Assembly (NCBI GenBank): GCA_947167555.1 | Contig: CAMVIO010000160.1 | Location: forward strand, 1-5,186 | Direction: 5' to 3' | DNA length: 5,186 nt | DNA from: an uncultured Selenomonadales bacterium | GTDB lineage: Bacteria; Bacillota; Negativicutes; Selenomonadales; Selenomonadaceae | Shown: positions 1 to 5,176 of the stretch, in pieces | Position numbering within the stretch: position 1 is the stretch's first letter | How the letters are laid out: each line of letters starts with the position of its first letter | Made by a program: the position numbers and the translations under genes | The notes under the pieces: generated by a model | What the model was told of the DNA's origin: nothing | The model's input: the letters and a program-made list of their open reading frames with translations, nothing else | Database searches by the model: none

Positions 1-18
1 GACTGTAGGAGGCCTATC

Positions 19-1503
19 ATGGAAAAGCGAACGCGAAACGTGCTGCTTTGGCTTATTTGCGTCTGTTGTCTGTTGGCAAGCGGATGCGCGAAGGTCGCCC
101 AAAGCGTGACGGTGAACGAGGACGGCTCTGTCGATACTGTATTTATGGTTGCCGGACCAGAGGGCATAAAAAAAGAAATCGAAAAAGAATTTACAAAAAT
201 GCAAGCGGATGATATGCGTCCCATACATGACGCCGCAACCGGTTGGGACGGCTACGAAGCGGGATTTCACGACGCCAATCTTTCCGCTTTTCTCCAACAC
301 ACGCTTTCGTTCCAAAACATAGACAAGAAGCAGTACGAAATCAAGACGCAGCCGGGCTGGCTCTATGACGCCTATGCGTTTCGTGCCTTTTTCCCCGGCG
401 ACAAAAACTCGATGTCGTCACGCAATGATTACAACCCAAATGATCCGAATCGCCCCCGATATGAATTTACGTTGAAGCTGCCCTATGCCAGTGAAACGAA
501 CAACGCAGACACCGTGTCCGAGGACGGCAGAACGCTCTATTGGGATTTGGCAGCAGCCCTTTCAAAGCACGGCATTGAGGCGGATGTGAAAGCGGAATTT
601 CGCATTTGGAATCTTCAACATATCGCAATCACGGCTGTCGTACTTGTGGCGCTCGCCTTCCTGTGCTTCCGTACATGGCGGAAAAGCCAGCTTGGCGAAG
701 CGGACAGCGCCAACCAAAAAAATATTGCCGTCGTCTGTGGTGTACTGCTTGTTGCGGGAATAGGCTGGTGCGCTTATTCTGTCCTGCAATTCCCAACGTT
801 GGCAATGGGAGAAGCTATCGTTTCCGATGCGGAAGCTAACAAAGCGGAGCAAAGCCAGGGATTCTTTTCGTTCCTTCCGGCTTTCGGCGGCGAAGTGGAT
901 ACAAGCGACGTTAAGGCGGAATCGAAACAAATCCCGCAGGGCAAGCTGACTTATCCGGTTGTCGTTTTGGAAAACCAAAAGGCGGCTGCAGATATCAATC
1001 AAGATATCAAGTCATTTGTTGATAAGTTTGTCGAAGATGTTGCCGGCGCTCAGTTGAAAGGCGTAAATCTCACCTACGATGTACGGGGAAATGAAAAAGA
1101 CTATATCTCCATTGTTCTGAATATGAAGCGAATCAGCAAAAACGATAAGGAGCATACGTCCTACCGCAGCTTGGTATATAACAAGAAAAACGGACGGCGA
1201 ATGTCGCCGGACGATTTCCTTCGTTTGAGCCGAGAAGACGTCCTTCAGGAAGCCAAGCAGGAACTTTATGTTTACAGCAAGCTGGAAACGGGAACAATAC
1301 AATTCAAACGTGATGAAGCGGAATGGTCCGAACGTTCCAACGTAAAGATTCCGGAAAACTTCTTCTTAGATAATCATGGCAATCTGTTCCTTATGTTCTC
1401 AAGTGGATCTTTGGCAAAAAGCGAGCTCGGAACTACCTGTGTAAAGTTCACGCCATACAGTATCTTGAAACTTAAACGCGCCATTGGGATTCTTGCGAAA
1501 TAA
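19..1503 (+). CDS. Two-domain membrane lipoprotein with RsiV-like (DUF4163/DUF3298-type) C-terminal domain
   Basis: A 494-residue protein that starts at the first ATG, 6 nt after a perfect AGGAGG (7-12). Residues 1-23 form a lipoprotein signal with lipobox L-A-S-G-C, so Cys23 should be lipidated. Residues 24-200 look like an LppM/DUF3153-type domain: a 'VTVNEDGSVD' strand near the start, and 'DGRTLYWDL' near the end. Hydrophobic segments at about 202-217 and 236-256 are separated by a short, basic, probably cytoplasmic loop. Residues about 300-494 resemble DUF4163/DUF3298: 'LTYPVV', 'DINQDIKSFVDKFV', 'MSPDDF', then 'NFFLDNHGNLFLMF' and 'VKFTPYSIL' at the end. In Bacillus RsiV this kind of domain sits outside the cell and binds lysozyme. 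Both large domains are therefore predicted to be external, held by a lipid and two helices. No sigma-factor-binding domain is present, so it is not a classical anti-sigma factor. It is the first gene of the unit, 20 nt before the next start. The gene call is certain; the domain names come from motif memory and are moderately sure. Confidence 0.9.
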   Translation: MEKRTRNVLLWLICVCCLLASGCAKVAQSVTVNEDGSVDTVFMVAGPEGIKKEIEKEFTKMQADDMRPIHDAATGWDGYEAGFHDANLSAFLQHTLSFQNIDKKQYEIKTQPGWLYDAYAFRAFFPGDKNSMSSRNDYNPNDPNRPRYEFTLKLPYASETNNADTVSEDGRTLYWDLAAALSKHGIEADVKAEFRIWNLQHIAITAVVLVALAFLCFRTWRKSQLGEADSANQKNIAVVCGVLLVAGIGWCAYSVLQFPTLAMGEAIVSDAEANKAEQSQGFFSFLPAFGGEVDTSDVKAESKQIPQGKLTYPVVVLENQKAAADINQDIKSFVDKFVEDVAGAQLKGVNLTYDVRGNEKDYISIVLNMKRISKNDKEHTSYRSLVYNKKNGRRMSPDDFLRLSREDVLQEAKQELYVYSKLETGTIQFKRDEAEWSERSNVKIPENFFLDNHGNLFLMFSSGSLAKSELGTTCVKFTPYSILKLKRAIGILAK

Positions 1504-1510
1504 ACTTGAT

Positions 1511-1515
1511 GGAGG
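1511..1515 (+). promoter_or_regulatory. Ribosome binding site that fixes the start of the 1524 gene
   Basis: GGAGG lies 8 nt before ATG 1524. The frame is also open further upstream, to TTG 1506 and ATG 1509, but those codons lie before or on top of this site. The same leader is found before the downstream paralogue (GGAGG at 2048-2052), where one extra A puts the equivalent upstream ATG (2046) out of frame. Only the MKRILML start is conserved between the two copies. Confidence 0.85.
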
Positions 1516-1523
1516 TTTTGAAA

Positions 1524-2042
1524 ATGAAACGAATTTTAATGCTTTGCTTTGCGGTGCTGTTGCTTTGCCAAGCGACGGTGCTGGCAAAGCATAATATACC
1601 CGAAGAAGAATTTTGCATTGGTGGTATAACTCCGGGATGTACGTTTGAATATGTGAAAAGTATATACGGAGAGCCGAATAAAAAAGACTGGAAGTTAATC
1701 AACCATCCACGAGCGGTGGACTATTATCTGTATTATGATTATGCCCCTACATTTTTTGTGAGAGGAATATCTGTAGGAAACAGCGCAGAAGCAGAACTTA
1801 ATGCGACGGTTATGGATATTGTTTTGACAGATAATTCTTTATCAACGCCAAGCGGAATTACAGTTGGTATGCCATATCAAGCTATAGTGGCAATGTTTGG
1901 AGAAGGATTCAAAAGAACTCATAACGGTGAAACACGTTTCATATATGGTAGGGGAAATGGACACGGAGCCTATTCCATGGAATTCGATGTTGACAATGCA
2001 GGGATAATTACAAAAATTGGTATCTATAATGGGGCACAATGA
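1524..2042 (+). CDS. Small secreted protein, first of a tandem paralogous pair
   Basis: A 172-residue exported protein of unknown function. A type I signal peptide covers residues 1-21, with likely cleavage after V-L-A. The mature part holds two related motifs: 'IGGITPGCTFEYVKSIYGEP' at 32-51 and 'SGITVGMPYQAIVAMFGEG' at 110-128. Both follow a G-I-x-x-G-x5-V-x3-(Y/F)-G-E pattern, as in secreted two-lobed proteins of the SmpA/BLIP-like kind, so an internal duplication is likely. The fold assignment is inference. The first codons, the signal peptide and both motifs are shared with the next gene, 19 nt downstream. The second half ends in a 'GIITKIGIY' strand, also shared. The coding sequence is clearly AT-richer than the genes on either side of the pair; a sampled 60-base stretch (1801-1860) is 37 % GC. 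The Cys at residue 15 is not a lipobox: it follows Leu, and the paralogue has Phe there. Confidence 0.9.
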   Translation: MKRILMLCFAVLLLCQATVLAKHNIPEEEFCIGGITPGCTFEYVKSIYGEPNKKDWKLINHPRAVDYYLYYDYAPTFFVRGISVGNSAEAELNATVMDIVLTDNSLSTPSGITVGMPYQAIVAMFGEGFKRTHNGETRFIYGRGNGHGAYSMEFDVDNAGIITKIGIYNGAQ

Positions 2043-2047
2043 TACAT

Positions 2048-2052
2048 GGAGG
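2048..2052 (+). promoter_or_regulatory. Ribosome binding site of the 2062 gene
   Basis: GGAGG lies 9 nt before ATG 2062, within a leader (ATGGAGG followed by TTGAAAA) that is nearly identical to the one before the upstream paralogue. This shows that the duplicated unit included the translation signal. Confidence 0.8.
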
Positions 2053-2061
2053 CATTGAAAA

Positions 2062-2559
2062 ATGAAACGGATTTTAATGCTCTGTTGCGCTGTGCTTTTG
2101 CTTTTCCAAACGGTGACGTTTGCCTACCAAATGCCAATAGAAGAAATAGGCATTGGCGGATTAAGACTTGGATGTACGCCTGGATATGTAAAGAGCCTTT
2201 ACGGCACTCCTCAAAAAGTTGAGTGGGATAATGGCAAAGTTTTACATTATACATACACAGTGCCATCTGCTCTCAGTGTTGCATTTTATGGAAGAGGAAG
2301 TTTGGTAGAAGAAGATTGTGTCTGTATTCATATTCAGGTAGAAGACGATTCGATAGCAACACCGAGCGGATTTGCTGTAGGGACGCCGTACCAAGATGTT
2401 TTAGATATGTGTGGAGAAGTCCCTCCACTCATCTATCAGCATAACAATGGACAACCTCTCTATTTATATCTCTGCGACCAAGCCCAAAATGCCAAAATAC
2501 AGTTTAAGACGGATGATAAAGGGATAATTACGCAAATCATATTATATGGTTCATATTAG
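2062..2559 (+). CDS. Small secreted protein, second of a tandem paralogous pair
   Basis: A 165-residue exported protein, clearly a paralogue of the preceding gene. The signal peptide is residues 1-21, with cleavage expected after T-F-A. Motif one is 'IGGLRLGCTPGYVKSLYGTP' (31-50) and motif two is 'SGFAVGTPYQDVLDMCGEVP' (102-121). Conserved between the pair are MKRILML, the G-C-T core (Cys38 here, Cys39 there), Y-V-K-S-(I/L)-Y-G, A/S-T-P-S-G and the closing G-I-I-T-(K/Q)-I strand. The segments between the motifs have diverged strongly (residues 51-90 and 122-145), so this is not a fresh duplication; the two proteins may have taken on different partners. The composition is AT-rich, as in its sibling. 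Function is unknown. It is followed by the 123-nt hairpin gap, the widest spacing in the unit. Confidence 0.9.
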   Translation: MKRILMLCCAVLLLFQTVTFAYQMPIEEIGIGGLRLGCTPGYVKSLYGTPQKVEWDNGKVLHYTYTVPSALSVAFYGRGSLVEEDCVCIHIQVEDDSIATPSGFAVGTPYQDVLDMCGEVPPLIYQHNNGQPLYLYLCDQAQNAKIQFKTDDKGIITQIILYGSY

Positions 2560-2568
2560 GTTATTTCA

Positions 2569-2636
2569 TGAGGTGTTGCATCCATCACAAAACCTCACCC
2601 ACCGCCTTCGGCGGTCCCCCTCCCCATAGGGGAGGG
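2569..2636. repeat. Intergenic triple-hairpin element, probable dispersed repeat
   Basis: Most of the 123-nt gap is a chain of three inverted repeats. The first pairs TGAGGT (2569-2574) with ACCTCA (2592-2597), extended by TTG/CAA after one mismatch. The second pairs ACCGCC (2601-2606) with GGCGGT (2610-2615). The third pairs CCCTCCCC (2618-2625) with GGGGAGGG (2629-2636) around an ATA loop. The GC-rich core, framed by AT-rich sequence, resembles intergenic repeats that I recall from Firmicutes genomes; that recognition is from memory. No T-tract follows on the + strand, so it is not an ordinary terminator for this unit. It could act as an mRNA stability or partial-termination element between the AT-rich pair and the zinc-ribbon gene. 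Confidence 0.6.
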
Positions 2637-2682
2637 CAAGGAAATGCACCAAAATTAACACACACAACAGGAGCGTGGTTCA

Positions 2683-4188
2683 ATGGCGAAGTTTTGCAAG
2701 CATTGCGGCAGCGAATTGAAAGAAGGAAAGAAATTCTGCGCGAAGTGCGGCACGCCGACGGGGGACGCAGCCGGTGCCTTGCCGAGCGCTTGGGTTTGTC
2801 CTGCCTGCGGGCATGAGAACGCGAAGGGGAAATTCTGCGCCAAGTGTGGCGGCGGAAAGCCGGAGGAACTTCTGGCTGCGCTAGTGGAAGAGCCCGCGCC
2901 GCAAACGGACGAACGTAAAGCTGTAATTGCTCAACCGAGTGTTTCACCGAACACTTGGGTTTGCCCCACCTGTGGGCATGAGAACGCGAAGGGGAAATTC
3001 TGCGCCAAATGCGGCGGGGGAAAGCCGGAGGAAGCTCCAACTGCTCCGGCGGAATCTCCTGCGATGGTAGAAGCACCCGTACCGGCTAAGGCAAGCGAAG
3101 CTGTGCCGGCGCCTTCCGGTTCGCCGCCGGAAAGAGCGGCTGCTCCTCCTTCACCGCCGAAGAGTATAGAGGCCGCGCCGACGCCGAACGTACAAAACGA
3201 CGTCCTGCCGCCATCCCCCGAGCAATCGCCGAAACTAAGCAACAAAAAATTGCCGATCCTTCTTGCGATCCTCGTTGTGGTGGCAGTAGCGGCCTTTTTC
3301 GGCAGCGGGAAGCTCGCGGATTCCTATTATGCTTCAAAAACCGAGGAATGCGTCGCTATCATGACGGAGAGCAAGAGGCTTTTGGATAATCTTGCCGAGC
3401 TGCCCGGGGATTCAACTTCGGAGGACGTTAAGAAAATCGCGGATGGATTGGCGCTTAACGCGTCGAAACTCAGCTCCATCCGTAGCGGTCTTGTTGGCAA
3501 GCTGCCCCGAAAGCCAGAACAGGAAAAGGCTTGGGATGTTATCGGAAAGAATGCGGAGATGCTCTCTCGGGCGGCTGCCGTTGTCCAGTCACAGGAACGC
3601 GCCTTTGCGCCCGTGGGCATTAGGCGTTTTTCCGGCCTTTGCGATGAGTGCATGGCAAAATGGGAGGAAGCGAGCGCGGCGGCCACTTACGCAACCATGA
3701 ATAGCCAACCGCTTTCGAATCAAATTCCCTATGAGGACGTCAAAAAGGATTTGCAGGCGTACCGAAGGAACAAGCAGGCCTTTGACGCCAAATACGCGCA
3801 GGATCGTTACAATGAACGCCGGAAGGAACGGCAGGCTGCGCAGGAAGAACTGAAAAAGAAGCAGGAAGTGGTTTTTCTTGCGGACAACGCCTATAAAGAC
3901 GGGAACGACCTGATTCTGTCCGGACGGTTTTACAATGGAACCGGCGATCTGGTGACGAGCGTCATGGATATGCAGGTCGACCTCAAGGTTTCGCTTTTCG
4001 GTACGGAGATCCAAAGCCTGACGGATGAGCCCTGTTCGTTGCAGTTGTCGGGCTTGCGGCTTATGCCGCAACAGGCTACGGATGTTGTGCAGCTCCGCTT
4101 GCCGGGGAAAGCTCCCGAAGAGGATTTCAGCGATTTTGAGGATCATGTGCATAAAATCCGTTGGAGCCGGGTGAAAGCCCGTTCCTGA
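2683..4188 (+). CDS. Membrane protein with three N-terminal zinc ribbons and an external coiled-coil/beta domain
   Basis: A 501-residue protein. The start is ATG 2683, 9 nt after AGGAG (2669-2673). Three zinc ribbons open it: Cys 5/8/19/22 (CX2C-X10-CX2C), 39/42/52/55 and 94/97/107/110 (both CX2C-X9-CX2C). The last two are nearly identical, 'C-P-x-C-G-H-E-N-A-K-G-K-F-C-A-K-C-G-G-G-K-P'. A Pro/Ala/Glu-rich linker (about 111-186) leads to one membrane helix (190-206, after N-K-K). No signal peptide precedes the ribbons, so they should be cytoplasmic and the rest outside. The external part has a helical region (about 210-350), a charged coiled coil (about 354-395), and a beta domain (about 396-501) opening with 'NDLILSGRFYNGTGD', like FxLYD/SLAP-type modules (inference). 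The architecture recalls the Firmicutes TcaA/YvbJ group. The external region has Cys 223, 320, 323 and 451, including a C-D-E-C pair. The ribbons may sense or bind a cytoplasmic partner. The stop is 18 nt before the next start. Confidence 0.92.
   Translation: MAKFCKHCGSELKEGKKFCAKCGTPTGDAAGALPSAWVCPACGHENAKGKFCAKCGGGKPEELLAALVEEPAPQTDERKAVIAQPSVSPNTWVCPTCGHENAKGKFCAKCGGGKPEEAPTAPAESPAMVEAPVPAKASEAVPAPSGSPPERAAAPPSPPKSIEAAPTPNVQNDVLPPSPEQSPKLSNKKLPILLAILVVVAVAAFFGSGKLADSYYASKTEECVAIMTESKRLLDNLAELPGDSTSEDVKKIADGLALNASKLSSIRSGLVGKLPRKPEQEKAWDVIGKNAEMLSRAAAVVQSQERAFAPVGIRRFSGLCDECMAKWEEASAAATYATMNSQPLSNQIPYEDVKKDLQAYRRNKQAFDAKYAQDRYNERRKERQAAQEELKKKQEVVFLADNAYKDGNDLILSGRFYNGTGDLVTSVMDMQVDLKVSLFGTEIQSLTDEPCSLQLSGLRLMPQQATDVVQLRLPGKAPEEDFSDFEDHVHKIRWSRVKARS
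2789..2868 (+). repeat. 80-bp direct repeat, copy 1 (zinc ribbon 2)
   Basis: This segment codes for zinc ribbon 2 and matches 2954-3033 at 73 of 80 positions by hand alignment. A 35-base block around GGGCATGAGAACGCGAAG is fully identical. The offset is exactly 165 bp (55 codons), so the frame is kept. A shorter, weaker match to the same ribbon ending (AAATTCTGCGCGAAGTGCGG) lies at 2731-2750 in ribbon 1. Confidence 0.9.
2954..3033 (+). repeat. 80-bp direct repeat, copy 2 (zinc ribbon 3)
   Basis: Second copy of the zinc-ribbon unit. Five of the seven differences from copy 1 leave the protein unchanged; the others turn C-P-A-C into C-P-T-C and leave the Gly run intact. This fits a recent in-frame duplication, or gene conversion, under selection to keep the cysteines. 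Confidence 0.9.
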
Positions 4189-4206
4189 TGAGAGGAGATT
4201 CGGAAG

Positions 4207-4947
4207 ATGAAAAAAACGCGAATCCTGTTTTTGTCTCTTTTGTGCCTGTTGACCTGTTTTGTTTCCACGGCTTTCGCCGGTTCGTTTTCCATGCTGGCGT
4301 CCACGGGGACTTTGCAGCTTTCCAATAATCAGGCATGGAAGCAGGAATATAAGACGGACATCGGGAAATTCAAGATCAGTTTCCGCAAGATGTGGAACAG
4401 TTCCGACAAGAAGAAATACCACCTGTTTATCGAGTGGGACGGCAAGCGCATTGCCGACGGTTATTGTCCGACCAACAGCACCGGGTATAGCTTCAGGATT
4501 TTTCAGGACCAGCAGACCAGCCGCATTTTTGTCTCGCTGGAGACGCGTGACCGTGTTGTATTGATGGGGTACGATCCGGTAGCCAATCGGTTGGAAAAGT
4601 ATGTGGACAGCAGGGATTATCGAAGCAGGCGTGGAAATCCGAGAATCTTGGTGGATAAGGACAAGGATTTGATGTTGTCCTTTGTCGGGGACGGGCACGG
4701 GATTCCGACGGAGTACAAGTTGTTCTGGGACGCCGAGAATAATTGGTTCGGCTACAAGGATGTCACTGCTCATCCTCCTGCGTCTGAAACGGACGAACCG
4801 GAGTACGAGCCGGGATACGAACCGGAATATGAGCCGGAATATGAGCAGCATTACGAGCCTCAAGCCGTAAGCAGCGCTGAGAGCGCATCTGCCACGGCGA
4901 CTGACGAGCTTTTCTATTACGAAGAGGAAATAGTGGTCGGCAGTTGA
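4207..4947 (+). CDS. Secreted protein with C-terminal Glu-Pro-x-Tyr repeat tail
   Basis: A 246-residue exported protein that I do not recognise. The start is ATG 4207, 9 nt after AGAGGAG (4191-4197) and 18 nt after the previous stop, so it is almost surely co-transcribed with the zinc-ribbon gene. The signal peptide covers 1-24 and ends A-F-A before Gly25. Residues about 30-190 look like a beta-rich domain with many aromatic residues ('YHLFIEWDGKRIADGY', 'YSFRIFQDQQTSRIFVSLE', 'KLFWDAENNWFGYKDV'). It has a single mature cysteine, Cys87. Residues 197-218 are a tandem acidic repeat: four E-P-(E/G)-Y units, one degenerate E-Q-H-Y, and a final E-P. A Ser/Ala/Thr-rich stretch and the acidic end 'YYEEEIVVGS' follow. 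The tail has no LPxTG motif and no membrane anchor, so the protein is either released or held by a partner. An enzymatic role is not indicated. Confidence 0.9.
   Translation: MKKTRILFLSLLCLLTCFVSTAFAGSFSMLASTGTLQLSNNQAWKQEYKTDIGKFKISFRKMWNSSDKKKYHLFIEWDGKRIADGYCPTNSTGYSFRIFQDQQTSRIFVSLETRDRVVLMGYDPVANRLEKYVDSRDYRSRRGNPRILVDKDKDLMLSFVGDGHGIPTEYKLFWDAENNWFGYKDVTAHPPASETDEPEYEPGYEPEYEPEYEQHYEPQAVSSAESASATATDELFYYEEEIVVGS
4795..4860 (+). repeat. 12-bp tandem repeat coding for EPxY units
   Basis: Five consecutive 12-mers (4795, 4807, 4819, 4831, 4843) plus a half unit GAGCCT. The consensus is GARCCGGAATAY. Units 3 and 4 differ at one wobble base; unit 5 is degenerate (GAGCAGCATTAC). Because the unit is a multiple of three, copy number can change by slippage without breaking the frame. 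Confidence 0.9.
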
Positions 4948-4962
4948 CGCTAACAAAGGCAG

Positions 4963-5006
4963 GCCGAGCGGGAAGACGCGACAGCGTTTTCCCGCTCGGC
5001 TTTTTT
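4963..5006 (+). terminator. Strong intrinsic terminator of the five-gene unit
   Basis: GCCGAGCGGGAA (4963-4974) pairs perfectly with TTCCCGCTCGGC (4989-5000). The stem continues inward with one G-U pair, A-T and three G-C pairs to a GACA loop (4980-4983), giving 17 pairs in all. Six T residues (5001-5006) follow at once. It starts 15 nt after the stop of the 4207 gene. Confidence 0.95.
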
Positions 5007-5022
5007 GTGGAGGAAGAGTTTT

Positions 5023-5157
5023 TTGGCAAGGAACAGATTCAATGAGTTTTTTCGATATCACAATAAAGCCACGGTAAAAGACAGCACGCACTTGGAGTGC
5101 TTTACTGCGGCTTTTGAATCGACATTTTTACCGAGAATAGTCGAATATAGACACTAA
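5023..5157 (+). CDS. Possible 44-residue small protein, unrecognised
   Basis: A TTG at 5023 follows GGAGG (5009-5013) by 9 nt and opens a 44-codon frame ending in TAA at 5157. The product would begin M-A-R-N-R-F-N-E-F-F and end I-V-E-Y-R-H. It is mildly basic, with no signal peptide or membrane segment. I recognise no family; it could also be the remnant of a longer gene. Against it: it lies directly after a strong terminator, no promoter is visible ahead of it, an imperfect hairpin lies inside it, and its last codons overlap the -35 box of the edge promoter. It would be made only by readthrough. Treat it as a candidate. Confidence 0.25.
   Translation: MARNRFNEFFRYHNKATVKDSTHLECFTAAFESTFLPRIVEYRH
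5065..5114. other. Long imperfect inverted repeat (hairpin)
   Basis: AAAGCC (5065-5070) pairs with GGCTTT (5109-5114). After one A/C mismatch the stem continues for 7 more positions (one G-U) through GGTAAA/TTTAC-type pairing. A 5-nt bulge and a 4-bp GCAC/GTGC tip follow. Only four T residues follow on the + strand; on the - strand the stem is followed by TTTATT. It could be a weak terminator for leftward transcription entering from the right, or a structured RNA. Confidence 0.45.
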
Positions 5158-5176
5158 TATCTAATAATGATATAAT
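5148..5176 (+). promoter_or_regulatory. Near-consensus sigma-A promoter reading off the right edge
   Basis: The -35 box is TAGACA (5148-5153, five of six consensus bases). A 17-bp spacer leads to a perfect TATAAT (5171-5176), preceded by TG at 5168-5169, which makes it an extended -10. The surrounding sequence is AT-rich. Transcription should start near 5183 and run into a gene beyond the window. Confidence 0.75.

Noticed and set aside
562..1002. 146-codon minus-strand frame
   Set aside because: It lies wholly opposite the lipoprotein gene, crossing its membrane-helix region. It has no plausible domain or start signal.
1506..1523. Upstream TTG/ATG start for the first small secreted gene
   Set aside because: It would overlap the GGAGG site and add residues before the signal peptide. 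The equivalent ATG in the paralogue is out of frame.
2577..2682. Promoter in the 123-nt gap before the zinc-ribbon gene
   Set aside because: TTGCAT at 2577 looks like a weak -35 box, but no -10 box is found at a proper distance; the region there is GC-rich hairpin.
2568..2816. 82-codon plus-strand frame starting in the hairpin gap
   Set aside because: It runs through the hairpins and then out of frame into the zinc-ribbon gene. It has no ribosome binding site, and the real gene's motifs are in another frame.
2789..3033. Repeats resembling a CRISPR or mobile-element array
   Set aside because: The two copies are in-frame zinc-ribbon coding sequence; there are no regular spacers, terminal inverted repeats or transposase.
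2585..3076. 163-codon minus-strand frame with repeated segments
   Set aside because: Its internal repeats are only the complement of the zinc-ribbon duplication. It ends in the intergenic hairpin element.
5007..5045. 12-codon ORF starting with GTG right after the terminator T-tract
   Set aside because: It is too short, has no ribosome binding site of its own, and its start lies in the terminator tail.
3589..5091. 500-codon open frame on the minus strand
   Set aside because: It is antisense to two well-supported genes with signal peptides, zinc ribbons and good ribosome binding sites, and it runs across the terminator. Its product is rich in Arg, Leu and Pro with no recognisable domain, as expected of a shadow frame.
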